Of a DNA stretch of 12,927 nt, positions 8,116 to 12,927 are shown one piece after another. How positions within the stretch are numbered: the stretch's first letter is position 1; each line of letters begins with the position of its first letter. The stretch is taken from positions 1 through 12,927 of the forward strand of contig CAIKBK010000100.1 in NCBI GenBank assembly GCA_903825615.1, written 5' to 3'. The position numbers were made by a program, and so were the translations under genes. The DNA is from Candidatus Vogelbacteria bacterium (GTDB taxonomy: Bacteria > Patescibacteriota > Minisyncoccia > Phycocordibacterales > XYD1-FULL-46-19). Under the pieces are notes generated by a model. It had not been told where the DNA came from, searched no databases, and saw only the letters and a program-made list of their open reading frames with translations.

Positions 8116-9420
8116 TTATTGTAGCAAATTTGGGGCTAATTGGGAAATGTCTCCTGCCCCCATGGTAATTAGCAAGTCACCCGTTTTGGCTTGATTTAAG
8201 AGCATTTTAGAGGCTTCTAGGAGGCTTCCCGCGGTGTCCACAGCCCCTCCTTTAACCCTTATCAGATCAGCCAAAACTAGTGAGCTAATCTCCGGATCAG
8301 CTGGCTCTCGGGCCGCATAAATCGGTAGAAGTACCACCTTATCGGCCATGGCCAAGGCTGTGGCAAAATCTTCTTTGAGCGACTTGGTACGGCTATAGAG
8401 ATGGGGTTGGAAGGCAATAATTAATTTCCCTGCCTGCGCAGGCAGGCCGGCTAAACCCTTTTTTGCCATAAATTCACGCGCCGCTTGGACGGTCGCCTTA
8501 ATCTCGGTCGGATGATGCGCATAGTCGTCATAAACTAATGCTCCCTCTTTGGTCTCGCCCTTATATTCAAATCGTCGCCAAGTACCAGTAAATTTAGCGA
8601 GAGCCCGCTTAGCCACTTCTTCATCAATTTGCAAAAAATCAGCCACCGCTAAAGCCGCCGCGGCATTCTGCCGATTATGTTCGCCCGGGACAAGCAACTC
8701 GGGCACCTTAGCTAAATACTTTTGGTAATCAACAATTTGATTTTTGCTTTGGGCAAGAAACTGGGCAAAAGCATTTTTTATGTCCTCTAAATCTTTATAA
8801 TAATCGAGATGGTCAGCGTCAATATTAGTCACAACCGCCAATGTTGGGTGAAGATTAAGAAAAGAACGACGATATTCGCACGCCTCGACGACTAAATATT
8901 TACTCTGGCCCGCAATAAAGTTTGAGCCCCGAGGACTAGCCTCGGGGAATCCCCCGAGGCTAGTCCTCGGGGTAGCTATTTTAAGCAAACTTCCCACAAT
9001 GACTGTTGGATCCAAACCGGCCGCCATCATTATCTCAGCAATCATTGCCGTGGTTGTCGTCTTGCCGTGCGTCCCCGCTATCGCAATGGTATATTTGTCC
9101 GCCGAGATCAGACCCAACATCTCAGGATAAGTTTTGCACTCAATCCCCAACTCACGAGCCTTCACCAACTCAGGACTATCGTCGGTCATAGCGATAGTAT
9201 AAATTACTAAATCAATATCTGGCGTAATATTGTCAGCCTTCTGTTCATAAAAAATTTTGGCTCCAAGCTTTGACAATTCGTCGGTCACGAGAGATTCAGC
9301 CCGATCCGAACCGAGAACCTCCTTCCCCTCCCCCAGAAACATCCTGACAATCGCCGACATACCAATGCCCCCAATACCAATAAAATAGACTTTTTTTATA
9401 TTTTGCAAATTCATATCCAT
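8116..9420 (-). CDS. murC: UDP-N-acetylmuramate--L-alanine ligase, with two in-frame palindromic insertions
   Basis: MurC adds L-alanine to UDP-N-acetylmuramic acid using ATP, the first peptide step of cytoplasmic peptidoglycan precursor synthesis. The 434-residue protein has the N-terminal nucleotide loop FIGIGGIGMSAIV (13-25), the ATP P-loop AGTHGKTTTT (115-124), EACEYRRSF (179-187; the family more often has EADESD here), NIDADHLDYY (199-208), GEHNRQNAAAA (246-256), DDYAHHPTEI (298-307) and FQPHLYSRT (337-345). Two stretches interrupt the normal family spacing: residues about 150-165 (TPRTSLGGFPEASPRG) and 325-331 (GLPAQAG). Both are encoded by GC-rich palindromes and neither disturbs a catalytic motif. 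Start at 9420; a second ATG two codons on (9414) is equally possible. It lies 9 bp after the ydcF-like gene. Confidence 0.95.
   Translation of the reverse strand: MDMNLQNIKKVYFIGIGGIGMSAIVRMFLGEGKEVLGSDRAESLVTDELSKLGAKIFYEQKADNITPDIDLVIYTIAMTDDSPELVKARELGIECKTYPEMLGLISADKYTIAIAGTHGKTTTTAMIAEIMMAAGLDPTVIVGSLLKIATPRTSLGGFPEASPRGSNFIAGQSKYLVVEACEYRRSFLNLHPTLAVVTNIDADHLDYYKDLEDIKNAFAQFLAQSKNQIVDYQKYLAKVPELLVPGEHNRQNAAAALAVADFLQIDEEVAKRALAKFTGTWRRFEYKGETKEGALVYDDYAHHPTEIKATVQAAREFMAKKGLAGLPAQAGKLIIAFQPHLYSRTKSLKEDFATALAMADKVVLLPIYAAREPADPEISSLVLADLIRVKGGAVDTAGSLLEASKMLLNQAKTGDLLITMGAGDISQLAPNLLQ
8429..8446. repeat. 18-bp perfect palindrome inside murC
   Basis: CCTGCCTGCGCAGGCAGG is a perfect palindrome, much more GC-rich than the surrounding codons. 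It encodes residues 325-331 (GLPAQAG) just before the conserved strand LIIAFQPH of MurC. The reading frame is kept. It looks like a small palindromic mobile or expanding repeat that landed in a surface loop. Confidence 0.75.
8927..8972. repeat. 46-bp perfect inverted repeat inside murC
   Basis: Two exact 21-bp inverted arms (8927-8947 and 8952-8972) flank a 4-base loop. Each arm is itself a hairpin of CCCCGAGG and CCTCGGGG around ACTAG or CTAGT, so the element is a pair of nested palindromes. It encodes MurC residues about 150-165 between the conserved strand VIVGSLLK and FIAGQSKYLVVEACEY, where relatives normally have only a short loop. The frame stays open through the whole element. Confidence 0.85.
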
Positions 9421-9429
9421 TTCCCAATA

Positions 9430-10065
9430 TTACATTACATATTTTGTATAACCAAGGGCCACCAGCTTTTCATAGGCAGTCAAAACGTCTCGTGGAATTT
9501 CCTGCGGAATTTGGAAACCCTTAGCTGGATACTCTTTAATTCTTTGCAAATCTCCCACAATGACATTTATAAATCTATTTTTAAGATCTTCGTCTTCATT
9601 GTAATATTGATCAAAAGAAACCTGAGGAGAAGTGACCACGCATTCGGCCTCTGGCCATTGCCTCTTAAAAGTGGCAAAAGTTCGTCTCTCCATATAAGGC
9701 TTCTGGACCAAAATAAAAGATTTTAAGTTGAGTCCTTTTTGAGTCAAAAGCCTCTTAGTAAAAATTACATTCTCGCCAGTATTGGTAGAGTTAGGTTCCA
9801 AAATAATTTTATCTTTTGGCACACCCAGACTAACAACAATGTCCCCGAAAACTTCCGCTTCAGATTTTGGCAGGGTTGAAGCTTTGCCATTTCCCCCAGA
9901 ACAAATTACATATTGGCCATAACCTTTAAGATAAAGTTCCCCGGCTCTTTCTGCAACGCGAGTGTCGTTTGAACCTAAAGCAAAAATAGCGTCCATCGGA
10001 CGAAGATCGTGGCGCATAAGCATATAATCCCAAATTATTTTGGCATATTTATCGATTTCTTCCAT
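9430..10065 (-). CDS. YdcF/DUF218 family envelope-associated protein
   Basis: The 211-residue protein shows the DUF218 pattern: DAIFALGSNDTRVAERAGELYLKGY (25-49), a glycine-rich loop ICSGGNGK (54-61), SEAEVFGDIVVSLGVP, IILEPNSTNTGENVIFTKRLL (86-106), and LVQKPYMERRTFATFKRQWP. Family members include YdcF, SanA and ElyC, linked to envelope integrity and lipid-carrier or peptidoglycan metabolism in other bacteria. This version has no membrane anchor and looks cytoplasmic. It sits 2 bp after murD and 9 bp before murC, where ftsW and murG are often found, so a role in precursor synthesis is suggested by position only. No SD precedes the ATG. Confidence 0.8.
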   Translation of the reverse strand: MEEIDKYAKIIWDYMLMRHDLRPMDAIFALGSNDTRVAERAGELYLKGYGQYVICSGGNGKASTLPKSEAEVFGDIVVSLGVPKDKIILEPNSTNTGENVIFTKRLLTQKGLNLKSFILVQKPYMERRTFATFKRQWPEAECVVTSPQVSFDQYYNEDEDLKNRFINVIVGDLQRIKEYPAKGFQIPQEIPRDVLTAYEKLVALGYTKYVM

Positions 10066-10067
10066 AG

Positions 10068-11486
10068 TTATTTTAATTTTTTGACCTGCTCGGTAAATTG
10101 ATCGCCACGGTCAAATTCGTTTTTGAAGACACCAAAAGAAGCGGCGCCAGGAGAGAGGAGAACAATGTCCCCTTTCTTAGCTTGAGCGTTAGACCAAACA
10201 AAAGCCTCCGGCATATTATCAAAAACAAAAACTGGCAATTTGGTTTGGCCCAATGTCTTGATAATCTTGTCAGTTGCTGTTCCCTTAAATAAGACTAGGG
10301 CTTTAACAGATTTTTTAACTACCGGCACGTATTTTTTGTAGTCTAATTCTTTATCTCTTCCCCCTCCCAACAGAACAATTTTACCTTGGTATTTATCGAG
10401 GGCCTTAAGTGCGGCGATAACCCCGTCCGGCGTGGTCGCCGTTGTATCGTTATAATATCTGACCCCCTTCACTTCACGCACAAACTCTAAGCGCCCGGGA
10501 ATGCCAACATAATTCTCCACAGCTTGCTTAATAATTTTTTCTGGTATATCCATAATTCGCGCCACGGTTACAGCATAAGCAATGTTTAAGCGATTATGCT
10601 CACCAAGCAATTTAATCTTCCAATTCTTAGGAACAACGCCAGCGTCTGGAACTATCGCTCGACCGGCAAAGTTTTTTACCTGCCCCGTGGCGAGCTTTGC
10701 GAGTTTTGCGGGGTATTTCTTTCTAATTAAACTCAAAACTTCTTGACCACACACCAGACTATCCCCCTCTTTTTGATTTAAGAAAATATTGGCCTTATCC
10801 GCAAAATACAAATCCATATCGTTCTTGTAATAATTCTGATGATCAACCATCAAGTTTGTGAAAACAGAAATATTCGGGCTGATTTGCGAATCACCAAAAC
10901 CTTGTAATTGCCACGAATCAAGTTCCATCACCACAATGTCCCCTGCTTTAATTTTCTTAAGCAATGGTAAAGTCGCGAGACCCCTCACGTTGCCTCCCAA
11001 ATAGACCTTCCTCGTTTTTGCCAATTCTAAAATTTCATGGATTAAATGGGTGGTGGTAGATTTGCCTCGCGTACCAGTGACGCCAATTATTTTTATCCCT
11101 CGACTCTGCTCGGGACAAGCTCCCTGCGCTAACTCTACAAACCACGAAGCGTCCATCTTAATCGGAATTTTATTTTTTCGCGCTTCGGCGACATGAGTAG
11201 AGTTAAGAGGGATGTCAGCCGACTTCAAAATAAAGTCTTTATTTTTAAAATCTTCTAGCCGGTGCCCACCTAAGACGAACTTAATTTTTTTATATAAAAC
11301 GGGGCCAACTTCTTTTTTAATTTTCTCAAGTGATGGTTTTAGCTGATCTCTGGTTTTAAGATCAGTCACGGTCAAATCTGCCCCCTCTTTAGCGAGAAAA
11401 ATCACATCCCCAATCCCCCGCCCAAGAAGGCCAAGGCCATGCACGGTAATTTTTTTACCGCCAAAAATTTTAGAAAAAGCTTTCAT
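10068..11486 (-). CDS. murD: UDP-N-acetylmuramoylalanine--D-glutamate ligase
   Basis: MurD adds D-glutamate to UDP-MurNAc-L-Ala in the cytoplasm, using ATP. The 472-residue protein has an N-terminal Rossmann loop ITVHGLGLLGRG (13-24), the ATP loop GVTGTRGKSTTT (135-146), MELDSWQLQG (187-196), NLMVDHQNYY (211-220), LGEHNRLNIAYA (294-305), GIPGRLEF (328-335) and NDTTATTPDGVIAAL (346-360), with LLGGGRDKELDY (372-383) near the C-terminus. It is slightly longer than usual, partly because of an eight-residue insertion ACPEQSRG at 123-130 before the P-loop. The ATG at 11486 is the only sensible start and lies one base after the tRNA-Ile 3' end, leaving no room for a leader or SD. It heads a tight run of six - strand genes. 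Confidence 0.95.
   Translation of the reverse strand: MKAFSKIFGGKKITVHGLGLLGRGIGDVIFLAKEGADLTVTDLKTRDQLKPSLEKIKKEVGPVLYKKIKFVLGGHRLEDFKNKDFILKSADIPLNSTHVAEARKNKIPIKMDASWFVELAQGACPEQSRGIKIIGVTGTRGKSTTTHLIHEILELAKTRKVYLGGNVRGLATLPLLKKIKAGDIVVMELDSWQLQGFGDSQISPNISVFTNLMVDHQNYYKNDMDLYFADKANIFLNQKEGDSLVCGQEVLSLIRKKYPAKLAKLATGQVKNFAGRAIVPDAGVVPKNWKIKLLGEHNRLNIAYAVTVARIMDIPEKIIKQAVENYVGIPGRLEFVREVKGVRYYNDTTATTPDGVIAALKALDKYQGKIVLLGGGRDKELDYKKYVPVVKKSVKALVLFKGTATDKIIKTLGQTKLPVFVFDNMPEAFVWSNAQAKKGDIVLLSPGAASFGVFKNEFDRGDQFTEQVKKLK
10683..10713. repeat. Possible GC-rich repeat fragment in murD
   Basis: The stretch begins CCCCG and ends CGGGG and contains iterated GCGAG/TTTGC units. It encodes the repetitive peptide PAKLAKLATG (259-268) in a variable region of MurD. 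Only the outer 5 bp pair perfectly, so this is weaker than the other repeats and could be ordinary coding sequence. Confidence 0.3.
11097..11120. repeat. 24-bp in-frame repeat insertion in murD
   Basis: These exactly eight codons encode ACPEQSRG (residues 123-130), placed between FVELAQG and IKIIGVTGTRGKST, where MurD relatives run directly into the P-loop strand. The DNA (GCTTGTCCCGAGC followed by AGAGTCGAGGG on the - strand) resembles a short dispersed repeat that I recognise from many bacterial and metagenomic genomes, in which peptides such as CPEQSRG or CPERSRG appear inside unrelated proteins. Confidence 0.65.
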
Positions 11487-11487
11487 G

Positions 11488-11561
11488 TGCGCATGGTAGG
11501 ACTCGAACCTACGACCTCGTCATTATCAGTGACGCGCTCTAACCACCTGAGCTACACGCGC
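11488..11561 (-). tRNA. tRNA-Ile (anticodon GAT)
   Basis: The 74-nt cloverleaf is complete on the - strand. The acceptor stem GCGCGTG pairs with CATGCGC (one G-U), the D arm is GCTC/GAGC, and the anticodon stem CGTCA/TGACG closes the loop CTGATAA with anticodon GAT. The T arm is GTAGG/CCTAC with loop TTCGAGT, and the discriminator base is A. CCA is not encoded and must be added after transcription. In many bacteria this tRNA lies in the 16S-23S spacer. Here it is on the same strand as 16S but about 780 bp further on, behind another gene. Its 3' end is one base from the murD start codon. Confidence 0.97.
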
Positions 11562-11593
11562 GCAAATTTTTAAGAAGCAAAGTGACTATAAAA

Positions 11594-11638
11594 ATTTAGC
11601 GTCCCTCCGAAGCCTTGGCGAAGGAGGACAATCTAAAT
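11594..11638. repeat. Intergenic palindromic repeat, possible - strand terminator
   Basis: The outer arms ATTTAG/CTAAAT enclose an imperfect inverted repeat CCTCC-GAA-GCC-TT-GGC-GAA-GGAGG. The core resembles a dispersed GC-rich palindrome type common in candidate-phyla genomes, here between the 91-codon gene and tRNA-Ile. Read on the - strand it is followed by TTTTT, so it may also terminate transcription entering from upstream. Confidence 0.6.
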
Positions 11639-11670
11639 CCTACCAAAAAACGCCCTCAATTTCAACCCAA

Positions 11671-11710
11671 AACAAAATGTCCGCGCTACCCCTAGGGAGT
11701 AGCGCGGACA
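11671..11710 (-). terminator. Intrinsic terminator of the 91-codon gene
   Basis: A perfect 12-bp stem (11699-11710 with 11678-11689, TGTCCGCGCTAC type) with a 9-base loop is followed on the - strand by TTTTGTT. It begins 34 bp after the stop codon of the small gene and is the strongest hairpin in the window. Confidence 0.8.
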
Positions 11711-11744
11711 ACAATCAGAACCTGACACGAGACGGATTAACGGG

Positions 11745-12020
11745 TTATTTGAGAGCTCGCAACTCCCATTCCTTGATCCCGTATTTCGTCGGTCGATACC
11801 CCGGCGCAACGTATTCAGGAGTGTAATGCGTGATCTGGGCCTCCTCCAAATACGAGGGAGGATGCACCGTCCCATCGGAGGTAATCACGGCCACCTTCTC
11901 ATTAGTCGCCGAATCCACCTGCACGACAGGAAGAGACAAGTTCCAAATTATTCCACCACACAACATCACCGCCATTAGCGCTGTCGCCGCAAAAACGACA
12001 ACTTTTTCCAGTCCGCTCAT
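11745..12020 (-). CDS. 91-residue secreted or membrane-anchored protein, unknown function
   Basis: The product has one hydrophobic segment at about residues 7-29 (VVVFAATALMAVMLCGGIIWNLS), which could be a signal anchor. A polar domain follows, rich in Pro, Tyr and Glu, ending GYRPTKYGIKEWELRALK. I do not recognise it. It stands as a single-gene unit with its own near-consensus promoter, a 57-base leader, a proper AAGGAG SD at 8-bp spacing and a strong terminator. No other gene in the window has this full set. The coding sequence is visibly G+C-richer than its neighbours and uses codons such as GCG, CCG and CTG-type more freely. Recent transfer, or an unusually strongly expressed native gene, are both possible. 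Confidence 0.75.
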   Translation of the reverse strand: MSGLEKVVVFAATALMAVMLCGGIIWNLSLPVVQVDSATNEKVAVITSDGTVHPPSYLEEAQITHYTPEYVAPGYRPTKYGIKEWELRALK

Positions 12021-12028
12021 TTTTCTCT

Positions 12029-12034
12029 CTCCTT
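12029..12034 (-). promoter_or_regulatory. Canonical Shine-Dalgarno site of the 91-codon gene
   Basis: AAGGAG lies 8 bp before the ATG at 12020 and fixes the start. It is the only good SD before any gene here, while the neighbouring 16S gene has no matching CCUCC. Confidence 0.8.
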
Positions 12035-12035
12035 A

Positions 12036-12054
12036 GTGCCCTTCGAAAGGTCAC
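12036..12054 (-). promoter_or_regulatory. Leader hairpin beside the SD of the 91-codon gene
   Basis: On the - strand GTG-A-CCTT-TCG-AAGG-G-CAC forms a small stem ending one base before AAGGAG. It could expose or shield the ribosome site or stabilise the mRNA 5' region. This is inferred only from pairing. Confidence 0.4.
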
Positions 12055-12083
12055 GGGTTGGGTTGTTTTCAATACCTGTTTTA

Positions 12084-12111
12084 ATTATATCATATCATAC
12101 TCTTTTGTCAA
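12084..12111 (-). promoter_or_regulatory. Near-consensus sigma-70-type promoter
   Basis: TTGACA (12106-12111) and TATAAT (12084-12089) are both perfect, 16 bp apart, with a TGA just before the -10 box (extended -10). The predicted start near 12077 gives a leader of about 57 bases to the 91-codon gene. The promoter begins right after the terminator behind 16S. Confidence 0.85.
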
Positions 12112-12113
12112 TC

Positions 12114-12147
12114 ACACAAAAAAGGCCTTTATTTAGGCCATTTTGTG
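12114..12147 (-). terminator. Intrinsic terminator downstream of 16S rRNA
   Basis: On the - strand GGCCT-(6)-AGGCC is followed by TTTTTT and flanked by complementary ACACAAAA/TTTTGTGT. It should end the 16S transcript about 190 bp after the gene and can act in both directions. A separate promoter follows at once, implying that 16S is not co-transcribed with 23S from this side. Confidence 0.8.
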
Positions 12148-12336
12148 TCAAAACTTACCCAGAGAAAATATTCTTTCTTCTGTTCCGTTCTACTTGGTTA
12201 ACGAGACAAGTTCTCGGATTCATTGTTCTTTGAATTCCTTCGAAAAGAATTCAATTGGTGTAATTAGAATCATCACCTGCTTCTTCCTTGAGGGAAGAAA
12301 TCGCCGATTCTCCGACTTTTACGTCGGAGCTTTCAA
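12148..12336 (-). other. 16S downstream spacer with serial hairpins
   Basis: No gene is visible here. In transcript order from 16S there are three main stems: 12310-12329 (7 bp, CTCCGAC/GTCGGAG) and 12281-12299 (7 bp, TTCTTCC/GGAAGAA), then 12230-12254 (11 bp, loop TCG). A short 5-bp stem follows at 12202-12216. The 12230-12254 stem contains one pair that is G-U in the - strand RNA but C-A in the + strand RNA, so it fits - strand transcription. These are likely rRNA 3' processing or transcript-stability structures. No tRNA was found in the spacer. Confidence 0.5.
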
Positions 12337-12927
12337 TTTGAAATAAATCCACGACCAGCTTCCGCTAGCCGTGCCTTGTTACGACTTAACCCTTGTCACC
12401 GAACTTGCCTTAGGTCCACAGTAAAGTGGAACGTTGGGCACTCCCGGCTCCCCTGGCTTGACGGGCGGTGAGTACAAGGCTCGAGAACGTATTCACCGCA
12501 GTATAGCTGACCTGCGATTACTAGTGATTCCGGCTTCATGAGGTCGGGTTGCAGACCTCAATCCGAACTGGGGCCGCTTTTCAAGATTTGCTCCATCTTA
12601 CGATCTTGCGTCTCTTTGTAGCGACCATTGTATTATGTGTGTAGCCCAGGGCGTCAGAGGGACATGCTGATTTGGCGTCATCCCCGCTTCCTTCCTGTTG
12701 AACAGGACAGTCTGGCCTGACACTTGTAACAGGCCACGAGGGTTGCGTTCGTTACCCCACTTAAGGGAACAATTCAAACCACGAACTGACGACAACCATG
12801 CATCACCTGTCCAGTTGTCCTTGTGGGAGGGTCTCCGTTTCTGGAGATTTTCAACTGAATTTCAAGCCTTGGTGAGGTTCTTCGTTTAGCGTCGAATTAA
12901 ACCACATAATCCACCACTTGTAGATCG
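12337..12927 (-). rRNA. 16S ribosomal RNA, 3' part, lacking the anti-Shine-Dalgarno
   Basis: The gene runs off the right edge of the window. About the last 590 bases are present, from E. coli position near 930 to the end. Diagnostic segments on the - strand are GTGGTTTAATTCGA, the 1390-1408 region CTTGTACTCACCGCCCGTCA (U where most bacteria have A1396), GTCGTAACAAGG, and helix 45 as a perfect 10-bp stem with a GGAA loop (CACGGCTAGC/GCTGGTCGTG). After helix 45 the tail reads GATTTATTTCAAA in place of GATCACCTCCTTA, so the CCUCC core is absent. The 3' end at 12337 is placed by analogy with E. coli length and is uncertain by several bases. Divergence pattern suggests a Patescibacteria lineage. 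Confidence 0.95.

Noticed and set aside
8110..8125. TACAAT as a -10 box before the 89-residue gene
   Set aside because: It is formed by the last murC codons and its stop, with no -35 partner. Read-through from murC explains expression.
12223..12236. TGTTCTTTGAATT resembling an rRNA antitermination boxA
   Set aside because: It lies on the + strand, opposite to the direction of 16S transcription, and is part of the 12230-12254 stem.
12036..12346. Small + strand open frames downstream of the 91-codon gene start
   Set aside because: They cover the promoter, terminator and rRNA spacer hairpins of the - strand and show no protein-like pattern.
12598..12889. Open frames on both strands at the right end
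   Set aside because: They lie inside conserved 16S rRNA sequence.
12910..12927. Intron or insertion boundary at the right end of 16S, because ACTTGTAGATCG departs from the usual sequence
   Set aside because: The CGA just inside the edge can pair with the altered opposite strand CTCGAGCC of helix 28, so compensated divergence explains it. The window ends too soon to decide.
1..12927. CRISPR array, insertion sequence or integrase with attachment site
   Set aside because: No regularly spaced direct repeats, transposase or integrase frame, or tRNA 3'-end duplication was seen.

Overview
The window looks like a chromosomal piece of a Candidate Phyla Radiation (Patescibacteria, probably Parcubacteria-like) bacterium. 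Three things support this. The partial 16S gene carries the ...GTACTCACC... variant just before the 1400 decoding region and a divergent 3' end. MurC and MurD have the motifs EACEYRRSF and GVTGTRGKST. The small-genome style is also typical: very short or overlapping gene junctions, an A+T-rich background, and a VirD4/TraD-like ATPase without membrane anchors. The genetic code is standard, since TGA is used as a stop. No finer taxonomic call is safe.

Layout. (1) Positions 2-4950, + strand: a six-gene surface-glycan cluster. It encodes a SAM methyltransferase cut by the window start, a GT2 glycosyltransferase, a DUF268 protein, two tandem GT11 (alpha-1,2-fucosyltransferase-like) genes, and a second GT2. 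Junctions are short or overlapping (7 bp, ATGA, 25 bp), so this is probably one transcript. (2) Positions 4930-11486, - strand: a compact run transcribed toward the glycan cluster, in the order murD, ydcF-like (DUF218), murC, a small membrane protein, a DUF4015/GHL13 glycoside-hydrolase-like protein, and the VirD4/TraD-like ATPase. The last genes of the two clusters overlap tail to tail by 21 bp. (3) A tRNA-Ile(GAT) gene ends one base before the murD start codon. (4) Positions 11745-12111, - strand: an isolated 91-codon membrane/secreted protein gene with its own near-consensus promoter, Shine-Dalgarno site and terminator. (5) Positions 12337-12927, - strand: the 3' part of 16S rRNA, followed by a spacer with several hairpins and an intrinsic terminator.

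Functionally the window is about the cell envelope. MurD and MurC make the peptidoglycan precursor, the DUF218 and DUF4015 proteins probably act at the envelope, and the + strand cluster builds a (probably fucosylated) surface glycan.

Three observations stand out. First, the 16S 3' tail after helix 45 reads GAUUUAUUUCAAA where CACCUCCU is expected, so the anti-Shine-Dalgarno is missing. In agreement, none of the ten protein genes whose start can be seen, apart from the isolated 91-codon gene, has an SD motif. Second, short GC-rich palindromic elements sit in frame inside murC (two) and a related short repeat inside murD (one), with another palindrome in the nearby intergenic region. This resembles protein-coding palindromic repeats known from other bacteria. 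Third, murD abuts the tRNA so closely that its mRNA is probably made leaderless by tRNA 3' processing.
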